The position numbers were made by a program, and so were the translations under genes. A stretch of 64,000 nucleotides of DNA. It comes from Microbacterium sp. PM5. GTDB taxonomy: Bacteria > Actinomycetota > Actinomycetes > Actinomycetales > Microbacteriaceae. This document shows positions 7,263 to 16,714 of this stretch, piece by piece. The stretch covers positions 1,085,737 through 1,149,736 of the forward strand of contig NZ_CP022162.1 of NCBI RefSeq assembly GCF_003293595.1, written 5' to 3'. The notes below the pieces were generated by a model. That model was given only the letters and a program-made list of their open reading frames with translations, had not been told where the DNA came from and did not search any database. How positions within the stretch are numbered: position 1 is the stretch's first letter; every line of letters begins with the position of its first letter.

Positions 7263-7772
7263 ATGGCCCACCTCGTGCTCACCGTCGTCGGCGACGATCG
7301 TGCCGGACTCGTCAGCGCTCTCGCCCGCACCATCGCCGATCACGGCGGCAACTGGGAGCAGAGCGAACTCGCCGAGCTGGCTGGCGCCTTCGCGGGCATC
7401 GTGCTCGTCGCGGTGCCCGACGACCAGCAGCGGGCCCTCACGAGCGCCCTCAGCGGCCTCGACGGATTGCTGCGTGTGACGACGCACGACGCGCCGGCCG
7501 CGGCATCCGCCGACGCGCCTCACACCGTCTCGTTCACGGTCCTGGGCAACGACCGCCCGGGCATCGTCCGCGACGTCACCGCCGCCATCGCCGCGCACGC
7601 GCTCAGCATCGACACGTTCCGCAGCCGCACCCTCGACGCGCCGATGTCCGGGGGCACACTGTTCGAGGCGACCGTCACCGTCAGCCTGCCGGCCGCAGCG
7701 GATGCCGAGACGCTCACCTCGGCACTCGAAGCCCTCGCGGGGGAGATCCAGGTCGATCTCACCGTCGCCTGA
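7263..7772 (+). CDS. GcvR-like protein with two ACT domains
   Basis: 169 residues made of two tandem ACT domains. The first begins LVLTVVGDDRAGLVSALA (about residues 4-75), the second SFTVLGNDRPGIVRDVTAAI (about 90-168). The layout is that of GcvR, the accessory repressor of the glycine cleavage system in enterobacteria, but GcvA is not seen here and actinobacterial homologues are uncharacterised. It probably binds an amino acid or a protein partner. Convergent with the transporter gene at 7801. Confidence 0.75.
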   Translation: MAHLVLTVVGDDRAGLVSALARTIADHGGNWEQSELAELAGAFAGIVLVAVPDDQQRALTSALSGLDGLLRVTTHDAPAAASADAPHTVSFTVLGNDRPGIVRDVTAAIAAHALSIDTFRSRTLDAPMSGGTLFEATVTVSLPAAADAETLTSALEALAGEIQVDLTVA

Positions 7773-7800
7773 GCCGAGAGGGTATCTCCGTGAGCGGTCG

Positions 7801-8964
7801 TCAGTGCAACGCGAGTGGGATGACGGCGAGCGCGACGGTGACCGGCGCGACGACGAGGCCCCACAGGATGTAGCGCTTCCACGGGACGTCCACGCCGACG
7901 GCATGCAGACGCTCGTGCCACAGGAGTGTGGCCAGCGAGGCCCACGGGGTGATCAAAGGTCCCGCGTTGACGCCGATGAGCAGAGCGGCGAGGCGCACGG
8001 GGGAGCCGGCCGCCGACTCCAGGGCGAGATAGGCCGGCAGGTTGTTGACGACGTTCGCCCCCAGCATGCCGACGCCCGCGACTTGCCAGAGCGAGAGGAG
8101 ATCTTCGCCCGAACCGGTCGCGGCGGCCAGGAGCGCGCCCGAGCCGAGCGCCTCGGCCGCACCGACCGCGAGGAAAAGGCCGGACGCGAAGACGACGAGC
8201 TGCCACGGCACGAGCTCCCAGCGCAGGGCGGTCGGCGAGCGCCACGCGAAGACGATCGTGAGCACGACGGCGGCGCCCAATGCCGGCATCCACGGTGCAA
8301 TGCCGATGACCAGCAGCGGCATCATGACGACGAGGACGACGGCCGAGATCCGCAGGAGCACGGGGTCGGACACCCGGGGCGGACGGGCGGGTGTGAAACG
8401 ACCCCGCAGATCGCGCCGGTTCGTAAGCCACAGCAGGATCACCGTGACGACGGTTGCGATGATCGCCGACGGTCCCAGCAGACCGAGGAAGCCGAGCGCG
8501 TCGAGGTCGCCGAGACGATGGGCGGCGAGCAGGTTGGTGAGGTTGGACACCGGCAGGAACAGCGACGCGGTGTTGGCCAGCCACACCGTCGCGAACGCGA
8601 AGGGCATCGGCGACAGGCCGTTGGCGCGCGCGACGGCGACGACCACCGGTGTCAGCAGGACGGCGGTGGTGTCCAGCGACAGGAAGGCGGTCACGACGGC
8701 GGCGAACGCGACCACCATGAGCCACAGCACGATCACCCGGCCGCGCGAGAGGCGCGCCAGGCGCGCTGCGGCGGCGTCGAACACACCGGCGCGCGCCGCG
8801 AGCTCCGCGACGATCGTCACGGCGACGACGAACAGAAGGATCGGCCACACGCGGTCGCCGATCTCCAGCGCCGCGTCCACCGGCAGAACTCCGAACACGA
8901 CGGCTGCGCCGCCCAGGAGCAGCAGCACCGCTCCGATCACGGCAAGCATCACGGCATCCATCAT
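7801..8964 (-). CDS. SLC13/ArsB-type anion transporter
   Basis: 387 residues, about ten to eleven membrane helices. The segments [17 protein letters not shown] and [10 protein letters not shown], each in a re-entrant position and followed by hydrophobic helices, together with [17 protein letters not shown], are typical of the ion transporter superfamily that includes ArsB, SLC13 dicarboxylate carriers and NhaD. No arsR or arsC is adjacent, so arsenite export cannot be claimed. It is convergent with the ACT gene and its start region faces the thrS leader. Confidence 0.8.
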   Translation of the reverse strand: MMDAVMLAVIGAVLLLLGGAAVVFGVLPVDAALEIGDRVWPILLFVVAVTIVAELAARAGVFDAAAARLARLSRGRVIVLWLMVVAFAAVVTAFLSLDTTAVLLTPVVVAVARANGLSPMPFAFATVWLANTASLFLPVSNLTNLLAAHRLGDLDALGFLGLLGPSAIIATVVTVILLWLTNRRDLRGRFTPARPPRVSDPVLLRISAVVLVVMMPLLVIGIAPWMPALGAAVVLTIVFAWRSPTALRWELVPWQLVVFASGLFLAVGAAEALGSGALLAAATGSGEDLLSLWQVAGVGMLGANVVNNLPAYLALESAAGSPVRLAALLIGVNAGPLITPWASLATLLWHERLHAVGVDVPWKRYILWGLVVAPVTVALAVIPLALH

Positions 8965-8994
8965 GGACCCTCATCGACCAGTCCCGGGCGGCGA

Positions 8995-9000
8995 TAGACT
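8995..9000 (+). promoter_or_regulatory. -10 box TAGACT of the thrS leader
   Basis: TAGACT followed by six bases and then the ATG of a 23-codon ORF at 9007. TCGACC at 8974-8979 is a weak -35 candidate with 15-base spacing. Confidence 0.5.
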
Positions 9001-9006
9001 GCACAC

Positions 9007-9078
9007 ATGGAACTGAGCCGGATCACCGCCTTCGCGACCGGCGCGCGCACGCCCGGCGTACGAACGATCTGGGCCTGA
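9007..9078 (+). CDS. Candidate threonine-rich leader peptide of thrS
   Basis: A 23-codon ORF encoding [20 protein letters not shown] plus IWA. Four of its 23 residues are threonine. The ATG lies exactly six bases after a -10 box, so the thrS transcript would begin with this ORF. A GC-rich hairpin (GGGCGC-ACG-GCGCCC, 9086-9100) follows eight bases after its stop, and thrS starts at 9144. This is the layout of ribosome-mediated attenuation by charged tRNA-Thr. Weaknesses: the threonine codons are spread out rather than in a run, and no T-run follows the hairpin. Confidence 0.4.
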   Translation: MELSRITAFATGARTPGVRTIWA

Positions 9079-9085
9079 GCGGGCG

Positions 9086-9100
9086 GGGCGCACGGCGCCC
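9086..9100 (+). promoter_or_regulatory. GC hairpin between the leader ORF and thrS
   Basis: GGGCGC, loop ACG, GCGCCC: a perfect six-pair stem in the 5' leader of thrS. It could be a terminator/antiterminator part or simply a structured leader. Confidence 0.4.
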
Positions 9101-9143
9101 GAAGCTGAGCATCCCATCCGATCCCTCTTCTGGAGACCTTCCC

Positions 9144-11162
9144 TTGACCGATGTCTCACCCGCGGCGGACGTGACCTATCCCGCCGACGGCTTCGCCCTG
9201 TTCCCCGACCGTTCCGTCGTCGCTCTGCGCGTCAACGGCGACCTGAAGGACCTCTCCACCGTCGTCACGGCCGATGACGCGGTCGAGCCCGTGCTGGTCG
9301 ACAGCGCCGACGGTCTGTCGATCCTGCGCCACTCGACCGCGCACGTCATGGCCCAGGCCGTGCAGCGCATCAAGCCGCAGTCGAACCTGGGCATCGGCCC
9401 GCCGATCACCGACGGCTTCTACTTCGACTTCGGCAACGTCGACCCGTTCACGCCCGAAGACCTGAAGGCCATCAAGAAGGAGATGGAGCGCATCGTCCGC
9501 GAGAACCAGCGCTTCGTCCGCCGCGTCGTCGACGAGACCGAGGCACGCGAGCTCATGGCCGGCGAGCCGTTCAAGCTCGAGCTCATCTCGCTCGCCGGTG
9601 GTCCGGGCTCGGGGGCCAACGCCGCCGAGGGCGCCTCCGCAGAGATCGGCGCCGGCGAGCTCACGGTCTACGAGAACGTGAACCGCGAGGGCGAGGTGGT
9701 CTGGCGCGACCTCTGCCGCGGGCCCCACGTTCCCGGCACCCGCTACGTCGCGAACGGATGGGACCTCACCCGAGTGGCCGGCGCGTACTGGCGCGGCAGC
9801 GAGAAGAACCCGCAGCTGCAGCGCATCTACGGCACCGCGTGGCCCACCAAGGACGAGCTGCGCGCCTACCAGCAGCGCCTCGAGGAGGCCGCCAAGCGCG
9901 ACCACCGCAAGCTGGGCAAGGAACTCGACCTCTTCTCGTTCCCCGACGAGATCGGCCCCGGCCTCAGCGTGTTCCACCCCAAGGGCGGCATCATCCGCTA
10001 CGAGATCGAGCGCTACATGCGCGAGCGCCTGCTCGCCAGCGGCTACGAGGTCGTGAACACCCCGCACATCACCAAGGGCGACCTGTTCATGACCAGCGGT
10101 CACCTGCAGTGGTACGCCGACGGCATGTACCCGCCCATGGTGCTCGACGAGGTCGTGGATGCCGACGGTCACGTCAGCCGCGAGGGCCAGGAGTACTACC
10201 TGAAGCCCATGAACTGCCCGTTCCACAACCTCATCTTCCGTTCGCGCGGACGCTCCTACCGTGAGCTGCCGCTGCGCCTGAGCGAGTTCGGATCCGTCTA
10301 CCGCTACGAGAAGAGCGGAACCCTCTCCGGCCTCACGCGCGTGCGCGGGATGACCCAGGACGACACCCACATCTACGTCACGGCCGACCAGGTCAAGGGC
10401 GAGCTCACCCACAGCCTCGACTTCGTGCTGCAGACGCTGCGCGACTACGGCCTCAACGACTTCTACCTCGAGCTCTCGACGAAGGAAGACGGCAACCCGA
10501 AGTTCATCGGGGCCGACGAGCTCTGGACCGAGGCGACCGAGACGCTGCGCGAGGTGGCCGAGGCCTCCGGTCTCGAACTCGTGCCCGACCCGGGCGGCGC
10601 GGCCTTCTACGGACCGAAGATCTCGGTGCAGGCGCGCGACGCGATCGGGCGCACCTGGCAGATGTCGACCATCCAGCTCGACTTCAACCAGCCCGAGCGC
10701 TTCGAGCTCGAGTACACCGGCCCCGACGGCGAGAAGCACCGCCCGGTGATGATCCACCGCGCACTGTTCGGCTCGGTCGAGCGGTTCTTCGCGATCCTGC
10801 TGGAGCACTACGCCGGGGCCTTCCCCGTGTGGCTCGCACCCGTGCAGGTCGTCGGCATCCCCGTCGCGGACGACTTCGCGCCCTACCTCGACGAGATCAT
10901 CGCGCGGCTGCGCGCCGCCGGCGTGCGGGCCGAGGTGGACCACTCCGACGATCGGATGCCGAAGAAGATCCGCACCCACACCACGCAGAAGGTGCCGCTG
11001 CAGCTCATCGCGGGGGAGCAGGACCGCTCCGGTGGCACCGTCTCGTTCCGTTTCCGCGACGGGTCGCAGACCAACGGCATTCCGGTGGATGAGGCGATCG
11101 ACAAGATCGTCGCCGCGATCTCGGGCAAGCTGCTCGTCAACACTGCGGAGGACCTGGCGTGA
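9144..11162 (+). CDS. thrS: Threonine--tRNA ligase
   Basis: 672 residues, normal length. Charges tRNA-Thr. The N-terminus is a TGS domain (about 10-75), then the editing domain with [11 protein letters not shown] (about 63-73), and the class II catalytic core with motif 2 in [19 protein letters not shown], the zinc-ligand Cys in MNCPFHN and motif 3 in [14 protein letters not shown]. The C-terminal anticodon-binding domain follows. The start is TTG at 9144 with TGGAG nine bases upstream. An unusual insertion rich in Gly/Ala ([18 protein letters not shown]) sits in the editing domain, as in other actinobacteria. It overlaps the HIT gene by 4 bp. Confidence 0.97.
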   Translation: MTDVSPAADVTYPADGFALFPDRSVVALRVNGDLKDLSTVVTADDAVEPVLVDSADGLSILRHSTAHVMAQAVQRIKPQSNLGIGPPITDGFYFDFGNVDPFTPEDLKAIKKEMERIVRENQRFVRRVVDETEARELMAGEPFKLELISLAGGPGSGANAAEGASAEIGAGELTVYENVNREGEVVWRDLCRGPHVPGTRYVANGWDLTRVAGAYWRGSEKNPQLQRIYGTAWPTKDELRAYQQRLEEAAKRDHRKLGKELDLFSFPDEIGPGLSVFHPKGGIIRYEIERYMRERLLASGYEVVNTPHITKGDLFMTSGHLQWYADGMYPPMVLDEVVDADGHVSREGQEYYLKPMNCPFHNLIFRSRGRSYRELPLRLSEFGSVYRYEKSGTLSGLTRVRGMTQDDTHIYVTADQVKGELTHSLDFVLQTLRDYGLNDFYLELSTKEDGNPKFIGADELWTEATETLREVAEASGLELVPDPGGAAFYGPKISVQARDAIGRTWQMSTIQLDFNQPERFELEYTGPDGEKHRPVMIHRALFGSVERFFAILLEHYAGAFPVWLAPVQVVGIPVADDFAPYLDEIIARLRAAGVRAEVDHSDDRMPKKIRTHTTQKVPLQLIAGEQDRSGGTVSFRFRDGSQTNGIPVDEAIDKIVAAISGKLLVNTAEDLA

Positions 11163-11719
11163 GCGCGGGGGACGCGGACGGTGATGCCCGCCTCGAGGAG
11201 GCGAGCGCTTTCGCCGGCGTCCCCGACGGCTTCCAGCGGCTCTGGACGCCGCATCGCATGGCCTACATCAACACCGGTGCCGACGCCCTGCGCGGCTCGG
11301 GCTGCCCGTTCTGCGCCGCGCCGCAGAAGTCGGATGCCGACGGCCTCATCGTCCACCGCGGCATCACCTCGTACGTCCTGCTCAACCTGTTCCCGTACAA
11401 CTCGGGTCACATGCTGGTGTGCCCGTACCGCCACATCGCGACGTACGACCAGGCGACCCCCGAAGAGGTTGCCGAGATCGGCGAGCTGACCCAGGTCGGC
11501 ATGCGGGTGCTGCGCGCCGTGTCGCGCTGCGACGGCTTCAACATCGGGATGAACCAGGGGGCGGTCGCGGGCGCGGGCGTCGACGAGCACCTGCACCAGC
11601 ACATCGTTCCGCGGTGGAGCTCGGATGCGAACTTCTTCCCGATCATCGCCCGCACCAAGGCGCTGCCTCAGCTTCTCGGCGAGGTTCGCGAGGCCGTCGC
11701 GGCGGCCTGGCCGGCGTGA
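11159..11719 (+). CDS. HIT family nucleotide hydrolase/transferase
   Basis: 186 residues. The HIT triad motif [10 protein letters not shown] (about residues 144-153) and the upstream [14 protein letters not shown] identify a histidine-triad protein of the Ap4A phosphorylase/Fhit-like branch. The CPFC pair near residue 47 could be part of a metal site. In actinobacteria a HIT gene directly after thrS is common (upstream of pgsA in many), which fits the 4-bp overlap seen here, although pgsA is not next. The natural substrate is unknown. Confidence 0.9.
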   Translation: MSAGDADGDARLEEASAFAGVPDGFQRLWTPHRMAYINTGADALRGSGCPFCAAPQKSDADGLIVHRGITSYVLLNLFPYNSGHMLVCPYRHIATYDQATPEEVAEIGELTQVGMRVLRAVSRCDGFNIGMNQGAVAGAGVDEHLHQHIVPRWSSDANFFPIIARTKALPQLLGEVREAVAAAWPA

Positions 11720-12177
11720 GAGCGGGCGGTCCCGACGACGGCGCGGAGCCGTTCGCGGTCGACGCCAGCAGATTGAGCGCGCTCCCGGCATCCACTGCCG
11801 AGCTGTGCGGCGACATCACCGCCTTCGACGCCCGCCGCGCCGAGGCAGAGACGAGCGAGCGTCAGGACCCGCTGTACTGGGTGGATCTCGAGGTGGCCCG
11901 AGGGTGGGTGCTCATCGGCGACAACGGGCAGGGCGATGAGTGGTGGCTCGGGCCGCACGGCGACGTGTGGTTCTTCGATCACACCGACGGCGAGCGTGCC
12001 GTGTCGCGCTTCACGCCGATGCACGTCTCGATCACGGAGTGGCTGATGGTGGGGCACGTGCTGCACGCGCTCGAGCAGATCGACGAGCCGGCCGCTCGTG
12101 ACCACGACCGCATCCGTGCCGCGCTCGACGCGATCTCGCCCGAGCTCAGTGTGCGCTGGCCGTACGAGCTGTTCTGA
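11716..12177 (+). CDS. Hypothetical protein, possible SMI1/KNR4-like fold
   Basis: 153 residues from a GTG that overlaps the HIT stop by 4 bp, so it is translationally coupled to thrS-HIT. The central WVLIGDNGQGDEWWLG, then GDVWFFDHTDGE, resembles the strand pattern of SMI1/KNR4 (SUKH) proteins, where a similar segment carries conserved acidic and aromatic residues. That is a weak resemblance. No toxin gene is adjacent, so a SUKH immunity role is not supported. Confidence 0.55.
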   Translation: MRAGGPDDGAEPFAVDASRLSALPASTAELCGDITAFDARRAEAETSERQDPLYWVDLEVARGWVLIGDNGQGDEWWLGPHGDVWFFDHTDGERAVSRFTPMHVSITEWLMVGHVLHALEQIDEPAARDHDRIRAALDAISPELSVRWPYELF

Positions 12178-12188
12178 CCGGGCGCGGC

Positions 12189-12272
12189 GTTTCGACTCGC
12201 TGCGCTCGCTCAACGACCGGAGTGGAGACACCCGCCGGTCGTTGAGCGAGGCGCGCAGCGCCGCGTCGAAAC
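12189..12272. repeat. Imperfect inverted repeat between convergent genes
   Basis: The left arm (12189-12220) and the right arm (12235-12272) are near reverse complements: GTTTCGACTC pairs with the GTCGAAAC end, and CTCAACGACCGG pairs with CCGGTCGTTGAG. The right arm has a short extra GCGC stretch. It lies between convergent genes, so it could form a long hairpin in either transcript and act as a bidirectional terminator. A one-arm copy occurs at 32491-32522, so it is a dispersed REP-like element. Confidence 0.75.
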
Positions 12273-12291
12273 GCCGCCGCGTCGAAACGCC
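12260..12291. repeat. Tandem duplication of the repeat tail
   Basis: GCCGCGTCGAAACGCC occurs twice in a row (12260-12275 and 12276-12291), so the end of the inverted repeat was duplicated. Confidence 0.7.
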
Positions 12292-12296
12292 GAACC

Positions 12297-13148
12297 TCAG
12301 CGCACCCGCGTGACGGGGAACTGCAGCCGCGGGTGGGCGTAGAACTCCTGCGCCTCGACAAGCTGCAGCTCGCGCTGCCCGGAATCGAACGTCGTCTGCA
12401 GCAGGTCGTAGACGCTCGAGACGGTCTTCGCCAGCGCGTCGGCGGCGTCACCGCTCGCACGATAGTGGGCCGTGAACAACGCCGCCGTGACATCGCCCGA
12501 CCCGTTCGCCTTCATCGGGATGCGGGGCGTCTGCACGATCCACGCACCATCGTCGGTGACGGCCAGCATCTCGATGGTGCCCTCCGGTGCGTCCGGGCGC
12601 TCGACCGAGGTGACGAGCACGGTGCGCGGGCCCATCGCACGCGCGGCATCCGCCGACGAGAGCGTGGAGTCGAGATCAGCGGGATCCGTCTCGGTGAGAA
12701 AACCAAGTTCGAACTGGTTAGGCGTGATGATGTCGGCCGCGGGGACGACGCGATCGCGCAGCAGGATCGGGATGGCCGGCGCCACGAAGCAACCGCTCTT
12801 GGCATTGCCCATCACCGGGTCACAGGCATAGATCGCCGCGGGGTTGGCCGCTTTGACGCGGGCGACGGCATCGAGGATCACATCGGCGATTCCTTCCCCG
12901 CCCTGGTAGCCGCTGAGGACGACGTCGATCTCACCGAAGACACCGCGCTCCTCGATACCCGTGATGACGTCGCGCACATCGACGGGCGCGATGAGCGGAC
13001 CGCGCCACGCGCCGTAGCCGGTGTGGTTGGAGAAGTTGACCGTGTACACGGGCAGCACCTCGACACCGATGCGCTGCAGCGGAAACACCGCGGCGGAGTT
13101 GCCGACGTGACCGTACGCGACGGCGGACTGGATGGAGAGGATCTTCAT
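12297..13148 (-). CDS. pdxY: Pyridoxal kinase
   Basis: 283 residues, normal length. Phosphorylates pyridoxal to PLP in B6 salvage. The N-terminal ILSIQSAVAYGHVGNSAA, the middle YACDPVMGN, DIITPNQFELGFLT and the catalytic KANGSGDVTAALF (Asp near residue 225) are PfkB/PdxY hallmarks. It begins 7 bp after the pdxR stop on the same strand, so regulator and salvage kinase form one minus-strand operon opposite pdxST. Confidence 0.95.
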   Translation of the reverse strand: MKILSIQSAVAYGHVGNSAAVFPLQRIGVEVLPVYTVNFSNHTGYGAWRGPLIAPVDVRDVITGIEERGVFGEIDVVLSGYQGGEGIADVILDAVARVKAANPAAIYACDPVMGNAKSGCFVAPAIPILLRDRVVPAADIITPNQFELGFLTETDPADLDSTLSSADAARAMGPRTVLVTSVERPDAPEGTIEMLAVTDDGAWIVQTPRIPMKANGSGDVTAALFTAHYRASGDAADALAKTVSSVYDLLQTTFDSGQRELQLVEAQEFYAHPRLQFPVTRVR

Positions 13149-13155
13149 CGGGCGA

Positions 13156-14520
13156 TCATCCTGCTTTCGAGGTCGCGGCCGCCGCGGGGATCGCCGCGGC
13201 CAGGTCAGAGGCCAGACGCTCGAGCTCGGCGTCGGACAGGTCGTGGACGGTGACTCGCAGGTGGCGCGCAGCGCGCTCGTTGTCGAGCACGAACTCGTCG
13301 CCGGGACGTGCGAGCCAGCCGCGACGCATGAGCTGCTCGGATGCCGCGCGCGCCGGCACCGGCAGCGGAACCCACAGGCTCAGGCCGTCGCCGGCGACCA
13401 CCGGAACGCCTGCCGCGGTGAACGCCGCGGCGGCCGTCCGGTTGCGCGCGGCGTAGTGCGCGGCTGCCGCAGCCACCGCCGCGACGGCGTCCGGATCGGT
13501 GAGCTGTTCGAGCGCGACGCGCTGGAGCAGGTGGCTGACCCACGTCGCCCCGGGGTTGAGGCGCTCCGCCAGCCGCTCGGCCGTGTCGGGATCGGAGGCG
13601 ACCACGGCGAGACACATGTCGGGCCCCAGGAACTTCGACACCGACCGGATGAGCGCCCAGCGCCGATGCGATGCGGGGATCACGGAGTGAAAGGGCTGCG
13701 CCGACAAGAGCGAGAAGTGATCGTCTTCGATGACGAGGACGTACGGATGATCGGCCAGAAGTGCTCGCAGGGCCGCGGCCCGTTCGGCGCTCAGACTCGC
13801 CCCTGTGGGATTCTGGGCGCGAGGGGTGAGCAGCACGGCGCGCACTCCGGCATCCAGCGCCGCCTGCAGCCCGGCGACGGTCATGCCCTCATCGTCGACG
13901 GGCACGGCGATGGGCCGGTACCCGCCGAGGCGGACCGTGTTCAGGCTCGCGAGGAAGCACGGATCTTCGAGGGCCACGGCGTCGTCGCGCGTGAGCGTCA
14001 GCGCGAGCAGGCGCTCGATCGCGTCGGACGCACCTCCGGTGATCGTCAGCCGCAGCGCCCGGTCATCTCCGACGGCGGTGCGCATCCACTCCTCGGCCCA
14101 GGCGGCCAGGTCGCGGTCGATGACGGGCTCCCCGTACAGCACCGGGCGACCCGCGATGCGGCTGAGCGCCGGCCGCAGATCGGGGATGAGTGCCGGGTCA
14201 GGGTTCCCTGCCGCGAGGTCGCGCAGCACCGTGCCGTGAGCGAAACCCTCCTGGGCCAGGGGAGCGCGTTCGACGACACGCGTACCGGCGCGACCGCGCG
14301 CTTCCACGAGCCCGGCCTGCGTCAGCAGCCGGTAGGCGGACACGACGGTGTTGCGATTCACGCCCAGATCGTCGGCCAGGTTTCGCACCGGGGGCAGTGC
14401 GGCGCCCGGCGCCAACTCGCCACGCTCGATTCTCTGTCGCACGCTGTCCGCGATGTGGGTCGCGGTGGACCCGACGATGCGCGGCGCCGCGGAGGCATCA
14501 GGGGCGGCGTTCACGTCCAT
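13156..14520 (-). CDS. pdxR: MocR-family regulator PdxR
   Basis: 454 residues with an N-terminal GntR winged-helix (about 15-80; [21 protein letters not shown]) and a C-terminal aminotransferase-like domain with the PLP lysine in SVSKFLGPD. MocR/PdxR proteins sense PLP and control pdxST. It is divergent from pdxS, as in corynebacteria. I give the ATG at 14520, but a TAGACT box (14522-14527, minus) ends one base before it; a leaderless transcript would instead use the in-frame GTG at 14514, seven bases after the box. Confidence 0.92.
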   Translation of the reverse strand: MDVNAAPDASAAPRIVGSTATHIADSVRQRIERGELAPGAALPPVRNLADDLGVNRNTVVSAYRLLTQAGLVEARGRAGTRVVERAPLAQEGFAHGTVLRDLAAGNPDPALIPDLRPALSRIAGRPVLYGEPVIDRDLAAWAEEWMRTAVGDDRALRLTITGGASDAIERLLALTLTRDDAVALEDPCFLASLNTVRLGGYRPIAVPVDDEGMTVAGLQAALDAGVRAVLLTPRAQNPTGASLSAERAAALRALLADHPYVLVIEDDHFSLLSAQPFHSVIPASHRRWALIRSVSKFLGPDMCLAVVASDPDTAERLAERLNPGATWVSHLLQRVALEQLTDPDAVAAVAAAAAHYAARNRTAAAAFTAAGVPVVAGDGLSLWVPLPVPARAASEQLMRRGWLARPGDEFVLDNERAARHLRVTVHDLSDAELERLASDLAAAIPAAAATSKAG

Positions 14521-14521
14521 C

Positions 14522-14527
14522 AGTCTA
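14522..14527 (-). promoter_or_regulatory. -10 box TAGACT for pdxR
   Basis: On the minus strand TAGACT is one base before ATG 14520 and seven before GTG 14514, which argues that GTG 14514 is the functional start. Confidence 0.4.
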
Positions 14528-14548
14528 TGTGACAGAACATGCTACGTT

Positions 14549-14562
14549 TTGGCCTAGGCCAA
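14549..14562. promoter_or_regulatory. Perfect palindrome in the pdxR-pdxS gap, candidate PdxR operator
   Basis: TTGGCCTAGGCCAA is a 14-bp perfect palindrome in the 98-bp divergent gap. Its half TGGCCTA resembles the TGGWCTA part of the corynebacterial PdxR motif (from recall). TACGTT (14543-14548), a possible pdxS -10, lies immediately beside it. Confidence 0.45.
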
Positions 14563-14618
14563 TGTCCGCACCGCCCTCCGCGGCGATGACCGACATCCAC
14601 ACCCGAAGGAGAACGCCC

Positions 14619-15509
14619 GTGTCCACTCCCCTCACCGGATCATCGCGCGTCAAGCGCGGCCTCGCCGAGATGCTCAAGGGCGGCGTCATCATGGACGTCG
14701 TCACGCCCGACCAGGCGAAGATCGCCGAGGATGCCGGGGCCGTCGCCGTCATGGCCCTCGAGCGCGTGCCCGCCGATATCCGCGCCCAGGGGGGAGTGTC
14801 GCGGATGAGCGATCCGGACATGATCGACGGCATCATCGAGGCCGTGTCGATCCCCGTCATGGCGAAGGCCCGCATCGGGCACTTCGTCGAGGCGCAGGTG
14901 CTCCAGGAACTCGGCGTCGACTACATCGACGAGTCTGAGGTGCTCTCACCCGCGGACTACGTGAACCACATCGACAAGTGGAACTTCACCGTCCCGTTCG
15001 TCTGCGGGGCGACCAACCTCGGCGAGGCGCTGCGGCGCATCACCGAGGGCGCGGCGATGATCCGCTCCAAGGGCGAGGCGGGCACCGGCGATGTGTCGGA
15101 GGCCATGAAGCACATCCGCAAGATCCGCGGCGAGATCGCCGCGCTCGGTGCGCTGTCCCGCGATGAGCTGTATGTCGCCGCCAAGGAGCTCCAGGCCCCC
15201 TACGAGCTGGTCGCCGAGATCGCCGAGACCGGAACGCTCCCGGTCGTCCTGTTCGTCGCCGGCGGGGTCGCCACACCCGCCGACGCCGCGATGATGATGC
15301 AGCTGGGCGCCGACGGCGTGTTCGTCGGCTCCGGCATCTTCAAGAGCGGCGACCCGGCGGCCCGTGCCGCCGCGATCGTGAAGGCGACCACGTTCTTCGA
15401 CGACCCGAAGGTCATCGCCGACGTCTCGCGCGGCCTCGGCGAGGCCATGGTCGGCATCAACGTCGCCGACCTGCCGGCCCCGCACCGGCTCGCCGAGCGC
15501 GGATGGTGA
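14619..15509 (+). CDS. pdxS: PLP synthase lyase subunit PdxS
   Basis: 296 residues from GTG 14619, with AAGGAG eight bases upstream. Forms PLP from ribose 5-phosphate, glyceraldehyde 3-phosphate and ammonia delivered by PdxT. The conserved GGVIMDVV, the first catalytic lysine region [11 protein letters not shown] and the second in AMKHIRKI, and [20 protein letters not shown] are all present. An earlier in-frame start would run through the regulatory gap. It overlaps pdxT by 7 bp. Confidence 0.97.
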   Translation: MSTPLTGSSRVKRGLAEMLKGGVIMDVVTPDQAKIAEDAGAVAVMALERVPADIRAQGGVSRMSDPDMIDGIIEAVSIPVMAKARIGHFVEAQVLQELGVDYIDESEVLSPADYVNHIDKWNFTVPFVCGATNLGEALRRITEGAAMIRSKGEAGTGDVSEAMKHIRKIRGEIAALGALSRDELYVAAKELQAPYELVAEIAETGTLPVVLFVAGGVATPADAAMMMQLGADGVFVGSGIFKSGDPAARAAAIVKATTFFDDPKVIADVSRGLGEAMVGINVADLPAPHRLAERGW

Positions 15510-16105
15510 CGTCCGGGATGCCGCGCGTCGGGGTCCTCGCCCTCCAGGGAGACGTTCGCGAGCACGTCCGGAGCCTGGAGGCGCTGGGCGCGGAGGCCGT
15601 CGCGGTGCGCCGGCCCGCCGAGCTGGCCACCGTCTCCGGCCTGGTCATCCCGGGGGGCGAGTCCAGCGTGATCGACAAGCTGGCGCGCACGTTCGGCCTG
15701 CAGCAGCCGATCCGCGCTGCGATCGCCGATGGGATGCCGGTGTACGGCACGTGTGCAGGGCTCATCCTGCTGGCGGACCGCATCGCCGATGGTATCCGTG
15801 GACAGGAGAGCGTCGGCGGGCTCGACATCACCGTGCAGCGAAACGCCTTCGGCTCACAGATCGACTCGTTCGAAACGCAGCTCGAGGTCGCCGGATTCGA
15901 CACCCCCGTGTCGGCGACGTTCATCCGAGCGCCGCGGGTGGTGCAGACCGGACCGGAGGTCGACGTGCTGGCCTCGCTGCCGGACGGCGCGATCGTCGCC
16001 GTGCGCCAGGGTGCACTGCTCGGCACCGCCTTTCATCCCGAGATGGCGGGGGAGACGCGGTTCCACCAGCTGTTACTCGACCTCATCGCCGCGCGCGCGA
16101 GCTGA
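15503..16105 (+). CDS. pdxT: PLP synthase glutaminase subunit PdxT
   Basis: 200 residues. Releases ammonia from glutamine for PdxS. It has [11 protein letters not shown] at the N-terminus, the oxyanion segment IPGGESSVI, the nucleophile in [11 protein letters not shown] (Cys about residue 84) and the His/Glu pair in AFHPEM near the C-terminus. The start could also be ATG 15518 ([11 protein letters not shown]), which is closer to the usual family start. Confidence 0.96.
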   Translation: MVTSGMPRVGVLALQGDVREHVRSLEALGAEAVAVRRPAELATVSGLVIPGGESSVIDKLARTFGLQQPIRAAIADGMPVYGTCAGLILLADRIADGIRGQESVGGLDITVQRNAFGSQIDSFETQLEVAGFDTPVSATFIRAPRVVQTGPEVDVLASLPDGAIVAVRQGALLGTAFHPEMAGETRFHQLLLDLIAARAS

Positions 16106-16134
16106 GCGGGTGCCGCGATGTCGGTGCGGCGGGC

Positions 16135-16140
16135 TAGCGT
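16135..16140 (+). promoter_or_regulatory. -10 box TAGCGT before the DUF1697 gene
   Basis: TAGCGT, six bases, ATG at 16147: predicted leaderless transcript. Confidence 0.5.
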
Positions 16141-16146
16141 GGCGAC

Positions 16147-16680
16147 ATGACCACCTGGGTGGCGCTCCTTCGCGGAGTCAACGTCAACGGCATCACCATC
16201 CGCGGCGCCGATCTCGCCGACCTGATGCGCGCGCTCGGCTTCGGCGAGGTGAAGACGATACTGGCCAGCGGCAACGTGCGCTTCACCGCCGACGTCGACG
16301 TGTCGGACCGCGCGAAGCTGAAGAAGCGGATCGAAGACGCCCTGCGCGAACGATTCGACTATGACGCCTGGATCGTTCTCGTCACCCTGGCCGAGCTGGA
16401 CGCGACCGTCTCGACGTTCCCCTTCGACGCCGACGACGACGCCCGCCAGCCCTACGTCGTCTTCTGCAGCGAGATGGCGGTGCGCGACGCGCTGGCGGAC
16501 GCCGCAGCCTCCTTCGACCCGCGGGAGGATCCGACGCAACCGGGGTTCGGCGTCGTCTACTGGAGCCCGCCGAAGGGGCGCACCCTCGACACCGCATTCG
16601 GAAAGCTGCTCGGACGCGCCGAGTACAAGCCGACGACCACGACACGAAACCTCCGCACGCTCGTCAAGATCCTCCGCTGA
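16147..16680 (+). CDS. DUF1697 family protein
   Basis: 177 residues. [12 protein letters not shown] at the N-terminus, LASGNVRF, and the late [21 protein letters not shown] are DUF1697 signatures. The family is widespread in actinobacteria and its function is unknown. It stands alone between pdxT and the YebC gene with its own -10 box. Confidence 0.9.
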   Translation: MTTWVALLRGVNVNGITIRGADLADLMRALGFGEVKTILASGNVRFTADVDVSDRAKLKKRIEDALRERFDYDAWIVLVTLAELDATVSTFPFDADDDARQPYVVFCSEMAVRDALADAAASFDPREDPTQPGFGVVYWSPPKGRTLDTAFGKLLGRAEYKPTTTTRNLRTLVKILR

Positions 16681-16701
16681 GAAGCAGCGGTGTCGCCTGA
16701 G

Positions 16702-16707
16702 TAAACT
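16702..16707 (+). promoter_or_regulatory. -10 box TAAACT before the YebC gene
   Basis: TAAACT, seven bases including GGAG, then ATG at 16715. Either leaderless or with a minimal leader. Confidence 0.45.
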
Positions 16708-16714
16708 GGAGATC

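Noticed and set aside
9079..9143. T-box riboswitch before thrS
   Set aside because: No specifier loop or T-box sequence is visible and the leader is too short; actinobacterial T-boxes are mainly before ileS.
9156..10979. Long minus-strand frame opposite thrS
   Set aside because: A shadow of thrS codon bias in high-GC DNA; its translation is Arg/Ala/Val/His-rich with no domain, and thrS is certain.
14190..14618. N-terminal extension of pdxS
   Set aside because: It would run antisense through pdxR and the regulatory gap; the true PdxS start is GTG 14619 after AAGGAG.
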